Positions 1 through 9,903 of a stretch of 64,000 nt of DNA are shown piece by piece (positions within the stretch are counted from its first letter, which is position 1; the number at the start of each line of letters is the position of its first letter). The stretch spans positions 2,965,548 to 3,029,547 of the forward strand of contig CM055750.1 of the NCBI GenBank assembly GCA_029465975.1, given 5' to 3'. This DNA comes from Dallia pectoralis (taxonomy: Eukaryota > Chordata > Actinopteri > Esociformes > Umbridae). The notes beneath the pieces are model-generated. The model did no database searches. It was not told where the DNA came from and was given only the letters and a program-made list of their open reading frames with translations. Made by a program: the position numbers and the translations under genes.

Positions 1-142
1 CAGTGGATGTTTTGGATAGAAATATTTTTTTTCTTTTAACTGCCTCCCAAATATGTTTTTAATCATTTAGATTTCAGTTTTCATTCTAAGCGTGTATTCT
101 TCAACACTTTTCAGCACTAATAACTGTCTGTTGCCATAATAC

Positions 143-260
143 AGTGCCTTGCAGAAGTATTCAACACCCTCAGATTTTTTTTTTTTAATTTAGTTGAATT
201 TCAAATGGTATTTGTGTTTTGTGCTTTACTTTGTCATTTTGTTATTTTCTTTCTTATTTT
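143..260. mobile_element. Degenerate Tc1/mariner-like terminus
   Basis: The stretch beginning CAGTGCCTTGCAGAAGTATT resembles the terminal inverted repeat shared by many teleost Tc1-like elements. An AT-rich tail follows. I found no matching opposite terminus nearby and no transposase reading frame, so this is at most one end of an old or truncated copy. The boundary at 260 is arbitrary. The assignment rests on remembered family consensus and is tentative. Confidence 0.4.
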
Positions 261-519
261 ACGGTAACATTGATTTTATGTTGAGAAATTTGTACAAACA
301 AAATATTTGTGGGGTGTAAATATTTAAATCCTGTGCTGTGGAACTTCCTAGTTTACCCAGATGAAAAAAGGGGAGTTACTTCAACATGCCTGCTTTATTC
401 TACTTCAGGAAATTCACCTCTTAGCAAGACATTCATCCCAAGCTCATGGGCGTCGTCACTAGTGGTGAACTAGGTCACATGTGGTGAGCACTAGGTTCAC
501 ACACGGGATAGTTAGTGGG

Positions 520-1380
520 CAGTGTTGGTCATCTTACTTAAAAAAAGTAATTAGTTACAGTTACAAATTACTTCTCCCAAAAAGTAATTGAGTTAGTAAC
601 TCAGTTGCCACATTGTAAAAGTAATTATTTACTCAGCAAAGTAACTGTGACATTATTTTGTTTATGTTCTAAACGCTATTACGTTCTATAACATTTAACG
701 TCAAAGATGTTTATATTAACTGATTAAAGAATAAAACACTATATACAGTATTTTAGAACATTTGGTATTTATTTTAACTCAATAGATTGCAGCTGCCATA
801 TGATATGCATATGATATAAACATAAATAAATATTGAAAATAATATTCAAGTGCAAATTTAAGACAGAAAAACCTGGGTAAAAAGAAACAAAGGAAAATCT
901 TTGCTTGAGGCAGACGTCTTTAACGTCTTTTTTCCTGGGCAATGTGGGCATAGCGTGCATGTAACATAAACATTCTTGCCTTTGACTTCAATGAGCGAGA
1001 AGTAGTGCCGGTACTTCCAGTTTGACACCGCTATTTTTGAACTTCCCCGGTTCGTCGCCATTATCGCTGACGCTGTCTTGTTTAGTGGTAGTCAGAGTGC
1101 GTGCAGCGAGACAGCGTGAGCAAGGCACCGCCCACCCAGCCAATCATCTTCGCATTTGCAACGACGTCATCATCCCCACCCCAGCTGCAGTTGTTGTGTA
1201 GCCAAAACAATACACCTCGCGCTTCATTCAACCAAATTGTAGTAACGCGACACTTTCAATCTCAGTAAAGATAACGGCGTTGTAACGATGGAAACAGTAA
1301 TTAATTAGATTACTCCGTTACTGAAAAAGTAACTCTGTTAGTAACGCCGTTATACTTAAACGCCGTTACTCCCAACACTG
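520..1380. mobile_element. Non-autonomous hAT transposon with perfect 8-bp target duplication
   Basis: The element starts CAGTGTTGG and ends CCCAACACTG, giving terminal inverted repeats of the hAT CAG...CTG type. It is flanked by identical 8-mers TTAGTGGG at 512-519 and 1381-1388. The subterminal parts are rich in AGTAAC/GTTACT motifs in both orientations, typical of the fish hAT group that begins CAGTGTTGG. At 861 bp it is far too short for a complete transposase, but it retains a zinc-finger-like fragment on the minus strand (858-1061). It sits inside an LTR, so it is the younger insertion. Confidence 0.88.
858..1061 (-). pseudogene. hAT transposase N-terminal (BED-finger-like) fragment
   Basis: A 67-codon minus-strand frame contains the residues WKYRHYFSLIE followed by VTCTLCPHCPGKKTL. 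The aromatic start and the CTLC pair resemble the first half of the BED-type zinc finger that opens many hAT transposases. The expected downstream histidines and the catalytic RNase H-like domain are absent, because the element ends shortly after. It is best read as a leftover first transposase exon in an internally deleted element. It is not a functional gene. The domain call comes from pattern memory, not from a profile search. Confidence 0.5.
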
Positions 1381-1781
1381 TTAGTGGGGTGCACTTCCTG
1401 TTTTTGGATGCATTGTTTTGGAATTGAGCACAGCTGACTTCGGTTAGTGATTAGCAAAGGGCTGTTTTAGCACTTTGCTGGATATTCTTTCGATGTCACG
1501 GTTCTGTGTGGGTGAGTTTTGGTTGGTTGGATGTTTGTTAATAAGTCACTTTATATGCACATCCTTTGTTTCATTCGGTCTATGTTTTTACCTTTCGGTG
1601 TATCGTGTTTGTTTCAGGTTAAATAAACACCCCTAACGGAATTACACGCTCTGCGTCTGGCTTTTATCCTGCACTGCACCTGGCAAGGTGACAGCCGTTG
1701 AGTATGGATAGCATTAATAAGGCACAGGCATGTTTTACTGATTCATTTGTCAGCGATCAATTCATTTATTACATGCAGGCA

Positions 1782-2163
1782 TGTCGCGGCCCTCTAAGGT
1801 GAAGTGCGAAATGAGCCGAGCGCAGGGCGTATCACTCGGTCGTGGAGTTTTATTTGAAAACAAAACCGACAGACACAACAAATGGGAAAAGAACATACAC
1901 TGAATTAAAATTAAAGTGTGCTTACAAAAAGAGTCAACTAAATGCAACAAAACATGTCTCTAAATAACAAACACTCCCCAAAACCGACACACGCCGCATG
2001 AAAACAATGCAAAGCAAAGTGCAACCACACCCAGTAAACGAAATAGCAACCTAATCACCTAACTAATTCCTGGTGTGCATAATCTAAACACCCAACCCGG
2101 GACTACTGTGTGCACCCCACTAAAAACCCAGGAGTGGGAACCTAGTGTTCAACACTCGTGACA
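1782..2163 (-). mobile_element. Solo LTR, inverted relative to its neighbour
   Basis: Read on the minus strand it starts TGTCACGAGTGTTGAACAC and ends GGCCGCGACA, with AATAAA a few tens of bases before the end (complement near 1849-1856). It shares the TAGTGGGGTGCAC block with the LTR at 454-1693, so it belongs to the same family but a diverged subfamily. Flanking 5-mers AGGCA and TGGCC match only partly, so the target duplication has decayed or the borders are slightly off. Only 88 bp separate the two LTRs, which point towards each other. Confidence 0.65.
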
Positions 2164-2173
2164 TGGCCTTTTC

Positions 2174-2577
2174 CCGGGGTTCCCAACCTGGTGGGAAGGG
2201 CCAGCCATCAAGTACCATGGGCTTCAGGATCTTTCCTGGACTAGAAGGGTAGTAATCTTTAACTTTTTGTTATGGTCATCTATAACAACATAAACGGTAC
2301 TTCCACGAATATTTACACTAGAAGCAATTGTTTTCTTCCATAACGTTATGGAGCTTAGTGACAAATGTCTTTAGTCAGATATGTCGGATTTGAAACTAAT
2401 TATACATTGTGCGACTGCTGCTATCAGCGGAACTAATTGCTTGTTGTAAAAGAGAATAATCTATAAAAATTATAATAATTAACTGTTAATCATTTACGTC
2501 TAAAGTAACGTGCATTATCTATAATTTCTATTAAAATACGATATGGCGCCCTTAGGGGTGAAGGTTGGGAACCAGTG
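2174..2577. mobile_element. Possible hAT-type MITE
   Basis: The terminus GGGGTTCCCAACCTGG (2176-2191) is mirrored by AAGGTTGGGAACCAGTG (2561-2577), making inverted repeats of about 15 bp around 370 bp of AT-rich, non-coding DNA. This resembles hAT-Charlie-type ends. No clean 8-bp duplication is visible, which lowers confidence. The right end overlaps two tandem 18-bp copies beginning CAGTGATGAAGACC (2573-2610). Confidence 0.4.
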
Positions 2578-2610
2578 ATGAAGACCATGCCAGTGATGAA
2601 GACCATGCCA

Positions 2611-4083
2611 GTTATATCTATCACCTTTTTGTAGAATACAGTCCACATTTGTTTGACACCATCATTATCAGAGGGTCTTGAATAAGTTGAAAAAACATTT
2701 TATTCACTAGGAATTATTACTTTCCTGCAGGTAAAAATAGCCAACATTACCTTTAACATTGCCTGACACAGAAAAACAAATGTGCATTGAGCTTATCGCT
2801 CTATCACCGGTCTCCCTGGGCATGAGCACCCTGAATACTTCCGCCGCTCTCTTTTGTAATCTCTGTCGCGCTTTTTATGCCTGTCTCTCTCACTCCCCTG
2901 TTATCGCTCTACATCTCTCCCAATCTCTCTGTCTCCCAATACCGTCTACCTGGTCAGCTTATGCTTGAAACATCCATTCTAAAATCCTTCCAAGGACTAA
3001 ATCCCCTGTCAGTCACACTCAAATACGCACGCACATATCGACGCTAAAGAAAACAATGAAATATGTATTACCCACAATCCAACACAATCATTCATATATT
3101 CAAAGGTTCGAGAGGATCGGATTCCGTTGCCTTCGTTTATTTATCCCTGCTTTCTCCCGTGTTCTGGAATTTAATTTAAAACCGAATAATGTTAATCCTA
3201 AAGACCCGTCGTTCGTCCAAACAATGCGATAGCTCGATTCGCTTTCCCCGCCGCTAAGCCCTGTTCGCTCGCCGCTGGAGAAGATGCGAGGTCGATATAA
3301 CCTTTCTATAATGGGGCATTTCGGCTGTAAAGGGCAGTCGCTCAACCCGTTCGTTTCCATACAATTTGATCCCCGTCTGTCCGAATAATAAGCATGTACT
3401 GTGGTCACTGCAGACGTGTTAATTATCCTCATGTCTGCCGGCCTACTTGGTGAATCGGTCGTTGGTGCCTGTCTGATAGCACGCGTTGCTGTGACAGACG
3501 GATGTTCACAGAGTGCTCTAGTCCAAAGGGAATAAAATCCATAAGAACGAACCGGTCAAATGGATGGAACTGCCGCATCCTCTCACGAAGCATGTTTCCC
3601 ACCTCCTTCGCGTTATCCGATTTTATCCTGGATTCTGATTGGGTCCCTGGTCTAAGACAGCCAATTTGCTCATCGCCAAGAGAAGCAAAAAGGTTACGAT
3701 AATGGGCAGAATTATCAAGGGGTCAGGCAGCATTGTTTCTGATGCTTTATTTAATCATGAGAAATAGACACATTGTTGTTGTTAATGTTGATGTTTTAGA
3801 GGGATTCTTCAGTCTGCGCCAATCATATCACTGCTTTCAAAATCAATTAGTTTTAGTTTTACATGATCTGACCAGAAATAAATCCAAAGCCTTAGTTCCT
3901 AACTTTAGGCCTCAGGTTATGAGCTCCCTCTACCCAAACACTAATGTTCCTGCATATTGATTCCTGCTAAGAACAAAGAGATGCTTTGAGGACGTGAGTA
4001 CTCAAGTCAACCCGCAGAGTCAGTTGAATAAAACAACAAACTAATGAGCTCAAGATCATTTTGCAGAAACTGTAGCTATGATC
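2611..4083. other. Unassigned non-coding stretch
   Basis: No gene, RNA or repeat was recognised. Short open frames (for example 3100-3432 minus) show no known motif or coding signature. A CpG-rich patch runs from about 3100 to 3700. Confidence 0.5.
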
Positions 4084-4421
4084 CTGCCATGCCAACACCT
4101 GCAATGCCAACACGTGGCATGCCAACCCCTGCCATGCCAACACCTGCCATGCCAACACATGTCGTGCCAACTCCTGCCATGCCAACTCCTGCCATGCCAA
4201 CTCCTGCCATGCCAACGCCTGCCATGCCAACACCTGCCATGCCAACACCTGCCATGCCAACCCCGGCCATGCCAACACCTGCCATGCCAACACATGTCGT
4301 GCCAACTCCTGCCGTGCCAACTCCTGCCATGCCAACGCCTGCCATGCCAACGCCTGCCATGCCAACACCTGCCATGCCATGTCCACACCTGCCACGTCAA
4401 CACCTGCCACGCCAACACCTT
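4084..4421. repeat. 15-bp minisatellite
   Basis: There are about 22 tandem copies of CCTGCCATGCCAACA, with variants CACATGTCGTGCCAA and CGCCTGCC. The unit is a multiple of three and almost stop-free, so long overlapping frames appear on both strands (for example 4044-4502 plus and 3967-4581 minus). These encode repeating MPTPA or WHGRC peptides and are repeat artefacts. Confidence 0.95.
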
Positions 4422-6844
4422 GTCTGTCTGAGGCTGAATTTGACCGCCATCCAGTTGACGGGGGAGCCAGTTCTCCAAAGGGCTGGTGGTTTTGGACGGT
4501 AAGGTGTATGTACTGCTTGGGGACCGCAGTGGTACATGGCAGACCGATACAGAAGTAGTATAAATTGGCCTCAAATATCACTTGTCAATCATTCACCAAC
4601 TTCAAGTCTCAATACAGTTTGTCCTCCATCGAATTTGATTGCTGTATAGAATTTCGACAGCAGGTAGTGTCAGTTAACGCAAGTGGTGCCAGAAGGGGGA
4701 TGAGCTTAAGCCCATTGGCTAGTGGGCTTTACTTAAATCATTTCATCAATAAATTGGAAATCAATGACGGAAGAGGAAAATCCTGTTGACTAATGTTGAT
4801 TAATGACGCCAGGACTTGATGAATGGTCTGGTATAACATAAACAATACAACAATATACAAAGGATGGATTATTGATTATTGATCGACGCCATCTGTTGAC
4901 AATTGGAAGCTCTCGCTGACAGCAGAATAACCGTGGCAGCTAGCGCGAGTCTTTCCTTCCGTAAAACGACGGTTGGCTCAATGCGGTTAGTTATTCAGCC
5001 CCTCGGGTGCTGGGATTTGAGATGTCAGCTATCTGTTAGTTTGGATCCTTGAACAACGAGATCGTGACCGTATGTCGCTGCTGGGGGTTGAGATGAGGCA
5101 TGTTTACCTTATCCGTACGGATTACCGAAACGGACGTGCGTGCCGATTGCCCTCATTTGGGGCGCCATTTCATAGATGTTTTATCATTTATCTTCTTATC
5201 TTTTTTAAACCGGGAAAGGACACCTTGAGATGTGTAATCTTATTTTCGTGTGAGCCCCGGAAAGAAAGTGTTATACATGTTAAAACACTGGACAAAATAG
5301 GCCAGAGGAAAAATATATAAAAAAACTAAAAAGAAAACTTGCTTTTGATCCATGTCCAGCACGTTCCAAGACGATGAGGTAGGAAAGCTAAAATCTCTCT
5401 CAACCAACTCTGTGTAAAGATCTCAGACATTATAGTGCAATTGTCCATGACCGAACTGGTAATAAAACGCTTAAATATTTTGGCAGCTGCCCTGAAATCG
5501 CCAGGCGGCGTAGCTAAATAGGCATGACAGGACACCTCCAGTGCTAGTATCCTGCCGTTATAAGGCACGGTAATACGAAATAGGTTGTGTGTTCGCAGCG
5601 TGATGGAACGTGTGTAGTATGTGCGGACAAGACACACGGACGTTCATGTACATTATTAAGGCAACAATACAGTGGCTATTGCTCTTAACAGTCATATTCG
5701 ATTAGTTTTCTCTCCATTCAAGACCAATTTACGCCGGTCCCATATTTTTTCCCGCATCTGCGGATGTCTTGTCGGGTGTCGGGGCAATGCGATACACGAC
5801 CGCCGTCCGCATGTGTCTCCAGAGAAAGAGGGGGCATCCGGAAGGGCTAAGTGGTTTGTCGTACCTCACATCGCGTAACGGTGACAGGACGTCTCGCGTC
5901 CAGCCCAGTCGGTGCAGTTGTGCGTGGAATCCCCGCGGGAGGCCATTATGACAAACGTACGCGCTCACTGCCGTAATTCCTGCTGAATAACAGCGTCTGC
6001 GAAATGACTCAAATGTCACCTATAAAAGTGGCGAGACATTGTATGAAAATGCCACCGACCGGCCTTTGTTGTCCGTAATTGGATGGCCCACGCGACCGGA
6101 TGCGATCGCTTCGTTTTCGAGAGTAGAGCATGCAGTGGCATGGCTGACGTGATCACGTGATTTGACTTTCTCATTTGCCGTCCTCTAAAGACGTGCGTTT
6201 GCTCTTGTTGAACCTTGAGTCGTACCTGAACGGAGAGCTGTCGATGGTTAGTTCATTCTGTCTCCTGACCTTAAACTAACAATACGTTCTTATCACTGCA
6301 CATGAAGGACCGTGTTCACGCCTAATGTGAACCGTATAATCATTCAACGGTGCGTGACTGCATTTGACAGCAGGATACATTCATCTAAATTAATCTATTA
6401 TGTCGTTCATTAGGGGGCTACTGTACGAGTTGCCATTTGTCATGTTTTATTGCATTTGAATGCAAGCAGTAATAATTAGCACTAACAATTACACTGAGCG
6501 GCTTAATCAACAGATTGAAGGTTAGAGTTAGTCTAAGGATTAGTGAGAGTAGGGTTTTTCTGTGGGCAATGAGCTTGAGTTACCTCTTTTAATCTGACTC
6601 CTAGCTTGTTTGTATCCTGGGCCGCGGCCAAATCAAGTAGCTTATAAAGGACTCGTGTGCGTTTTAGTGGCCTGGGACACGTATCAACTGTGTGCACAAG
6701 TACCGCTGAATTGGGCTGCGCATCAAAATTGCATTTGCAGAACGGATGTTTTTCTGTCGGTTTTTTTATGTAACATGCTCACCTTCGATAAGGTCCACTG
6801 GTGGTCTCAGAAGCTGTTCCTGGTCTAAGTAGATCTCAATGCAC
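4422..6844. other. Unassigned non-coding stretch
   Basis: No coding or RNA gene was recognised. 4900-6150 is comparatively rich in CpG. No open frame here shows a known domain or a splice-framed structure. Confidence 0.5.
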
Positions 6845-7955
6845 TAAAGTAGGGCCCTAGGATGGTGATTGGGTAAAGTAGGGCCCTATGATGGTGATTG
6901 GGTAAAGTAGGGCCCTAGGATGGTGATTGGGTAAAGTAGGGCCCTATGATGGTGATTGGGTAAAGTAGGGCCCTATGATGGTGATTGGGTAAAGTAGGGC
7001 ACTAGGATGGTGATTGGGTAAAGTAGGGCCCTATGATGGTGATTGGGTAAAGTAGGGCCCTAAGGTGGTGATTGGGTAAAGTAGGGCACTAGGATGGTGA
7101 TTGGGTAAAGTAGGGCCCTAAGGTGGTGATTGGGTAAAGAAGGGCACTAGGATGGTGATTGGGTAAAGTAGGGCCCTAGGATGGTGATTGGGTAAAGTAG
7201 GGCACTAGGATGGTGATTGGGTAAAGTAGGGCCCTAGGATGGTGATTGGGTAAAGTAGGGCACTAGGATGGTGATTGGGTAAAGTAGGGCCCTAGGATGG
7301 TGATTGGATAAAGAAGGGCACTAGGATGGTGATTGGGTAAAGTAGGGCCCTAGGATGGTGATTGGGTAAAGTAGGGCACTAGGATGGTGATTGGGTAAAG
7401 TAGGGCCCTAAGGTGGTGATTGGGTAAAGAAGGGCACTAGGATGGTGATTGGGTAAAGTAGGGCCCTAGGATGGTGATTGGATAAAGAAGGGCACTAGGA
7501 TGGTGATTGGGTAAAGTAGGGCCCTAGGATGGTGATTGGGTAAAGTAGGGCACTAGGATGGTGATTGGGTAAAGTAGGGCCCTAAGGTGGTGATTGGGTA
7601 AAGAAGGGCACTAGGATGGTGATTGGGTAAAGTAGGGCACTAGGGTGGTGATTGGGTAAAGTAGGGCCCTATGATGGTGATTGGGTAAAGTAGGGCCCTA
7701 GGATGGTGATTGGGTAAAGTAGGGCCCTAGGATGGTGATTGGGTAAAGTAGGGCCCTATGATGATGATTGGGTAAAGTAGGGCACTAGGATGGTGACTGG
7801 GTAAAGTAGGGCACTAGGATGGTGATTGGGTAAAGTAGGGCCCTAAGGTGGTGATTGGGTAAAGTAGGGCCCTAGGATGGTGTTTGGGTAAAGTAGGGCA
7901 CTAGGATGGTGATTGGGTAAAGTAGGGCCCTAAGGTGGTGATTGGGTAAAGTAGG
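6845..7955. repeat. 29-bp minisatellite with higher-order pattern
   Basis: There are about 38 tandem copies of a 29-bp unit that begins TAAAGTAGGGCCCTAGG and ends GGTGATTGGG. The main variants are GGGCCC versus GGGCAC, CTAGG versus CTATG versus CTAAGG, and AAGTAGG versus AAGAAGG. Between about 7080 and 7640 the GGGCCC and GGGCAC types largely alternate. Rare variants recur 174 bp apart (7306 and 7480; 7410 and 7584), that is six units. Confidence 0.96.
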
Positions 7956-9048
7956 AAGCCTGTGGCGAGGGTTTCTTCCCCAATGTCCTGGGTAACATGT
8001 CCAAACTGTCTGTCATATAATCATGGCCTCCTTGTCTTTTCCAACTTGCAATGCGTCATCTGCACTAGGCCTTTTTTTAAATAAATATTGGCCTGTGTCA
8101 AATGTTAAATGCTTTCCTGTTTTTAGCTGTCACTTCTTTGCTTATTATATGTATATTGAGTCTCTAAGCAATCTTTAGTTTAATCCAGGGCCCTTTTTGT
8201 CTTGTTTGCAGCCAGTTCGTAGCCTTGAAAAACTAAAGTGTTTAGAGGCGTTTGGTTGTATCTGCGCGGACATTGTGATTCGGTGGACTTCAGCATTTCG
8301 TCCTCCTCAGGAGCTGTCAGCAGTTAATATAACACCCGTTCTTCAACACCACGCTTCTACACTCCACTTCCCCCCCCGCCATCACTCTGGTACATGTTCA
8401 TCTTTGTCTTATCTTTCCACAATACCTTTTCCCAGACTTCCGCAGGCTCTTCTTTCTTTTTAGGCCACCCCATTTAGGCTAACTATATTGTTGCATGCTG
8501 TAGGGCCGTCCTCTGTAGATCTGGTGAAGTCAACTGCCGAATACTAGTGTGTGCTGTTGATATTTAGAGGGCTATCAAAGCGAGGCTATGATCACGTTAT
8601 TTTCATTCTATTCAATTCTCTTTGTCAGAGGATTCATCTGCCTTTTGCAGCAATCTGCGAAACTTTGAAATAGGTCCACAAAGGAAAATACATTTGCATA
8701 CACTTTTTGGCTATTATTATCTGTGCCGTGCAAGTTGTTTACTTGTGTCCTTTTTACTGCTGTTATACACTTTTCACCTAGCAAATTCCACGCTTTTTTT
8801 AAATCTCTAGTGGAGCTCTTATAGTTTTTCTTTTCGCCAAACATAAACGTCTTTCCTCTGACAGGGCTGCATGGTTTTAGATGAGGCAGTGACACTGGGG
8901 CAGAGAAAGACCGTGTGATTGGACGTGTTTCACTGCTACAAAAATGAACTGGTCCAGGGACGACATCTTATCTACAGCTACAGCAACTGTGTCTTCCCTT
9001 TAAATGAACCAGGTTAAGGGATTGGAGAATGGGGTTACGAGGCTGTAG
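7956..9048. other. Unassigned non-coding stretch
   Basis: Nothing was recognised apart from short homopolymers. Open frames at 8197-8463 plus and 8608-8895 minus have no known motif. Confidence 0.5.
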
Positions 9049-9419
9049 AACACAGACATACTTAAGGGGTTCAATACGAGATGTGAACACAGACGTAATT
9101 ATTAGGGTTCAATAAGAGACGTGAACACAGACGTACTTATTATGGTTCAATAAGAGACGTGAACACAGACGTACTTATTATGGTTCAATAAGAGATGTGA
9201 ACACAGACGTACTTATTATGGTTCAATAAGAGATGTGAACACAGACGTACTTATTATGGTTCAATAAGAGACGTGAACACAGACGTACTTATTATGGTTC
9301 AATAAGAGATGTGAACACAGACGTACTTATTATGGTTCAATAAGAGATGTGAACACAGACGTACTTATTATGGTTCAATAAGAGATGTGAACACAGACGT
9401 ACTCATTATGGGTTCATAA
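9049..9419. repeat. 38-bp minisatellite
   Basis: Just under ten copies of a 38-bp unit containing GTGAACACAGACGTACTTAT and GGTTCAATAAGAGA. The units are nearly identical, differing mainly at GACGTG versus GATGTG, which suggests recent expansion. Confidence 0.95.
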
Positions 9420-9845
9420 GTTCTTAGGAGCATATCATTATTAACTACTACTAACAGCAAGCACAGCCAGTTGAAACTAGGATATCTAAGAAGTCTTTCC
9501 CCTGTGGAGCAGAAACCATTTTAGAGTTGATTTGGTGCCATGCGAGACTGGGGTGACCACTAGGGGGCAACCTTGAGCTTTTCACACTGAACAGTGCGAC
9601 ACGACATGTTGACAAGCTTGGCACTTCTCCACTGTCTATAACGCTGCCCTCCTGTCAACACAATGTGTGGTGTCTATGTATGCAGGTTTGTGAGAGTTGT
9701 GTGTGTGTGTTTATGTGAGCTCGTCTAATCTCATCCACCACTCTGTGTGTAGCCAGTACGTCCAGCCACAATAGTCTTAATCTATAAATAATGTCAGCCG
9801 ACTACTTAGTATTCTGATTGGTCCTGTGGACTCGATTCCTGTGTA
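9420..9845. other. Unassigned non-coding stretch
   Basis: Single-copy-looking sequence with a short GT-rich patch near 9700. No gene was recognised. Confidence 0.5.
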
Positions 9846-9864
9846 TCTCTCTCTCTCTCAAACG

Positions 9865-9902
<38 letters not shown>
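9846..9902. repeat. CT and CA microsatellites
   Basis: A short (CT)n run (9846-9858) is followed by a (CA)n run of about 17 units (9867-9902). Confidence 0.95.

Positions 9903-9903
<1 letters not shown>

Larger units (their letters stand above)
454..1693 (+). mobile_element. Solo LTR, split by a hAT insertion
   Basis: The element runs from CGTCACTAGTGGTGAAC (consensus start TGTCAC) to AAGGTGACA, so it has TG..CA-type ends. AATAAA lies at 1622-1627 near the 3' end, as expected for the R region of an LTR. Flanking 5-mers are GGCGT (449-453) and GCCGT (1694-1698), a 5-bp target duplication with one mismatch. Removing the 861-bp hAT element and one 8-bp duplication leaves about 371 bp, close to the 361-bp LTR at 37695. 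No internal retrotransposon coding sequence is adjacent, so this is a solo LTR, probably Gypsy-type. The family is inferred, not searched. Confidence 0.72.

Noticed and set aside
3967..4581. 204-codon minus-strand frame with Trp/Leu/Ala repeats
   Set aside because: Produced by the 15-bp minisatellite, which has stop-free frames on both strands.
6845..7955. CRISPR-like direct repeats
   Set aside because: Units are head-to-tail with no unique spacers, and the window is a vertebrate genome. The same reasoning applies to the arrays at 12318, 23949, 56723 and 58512.
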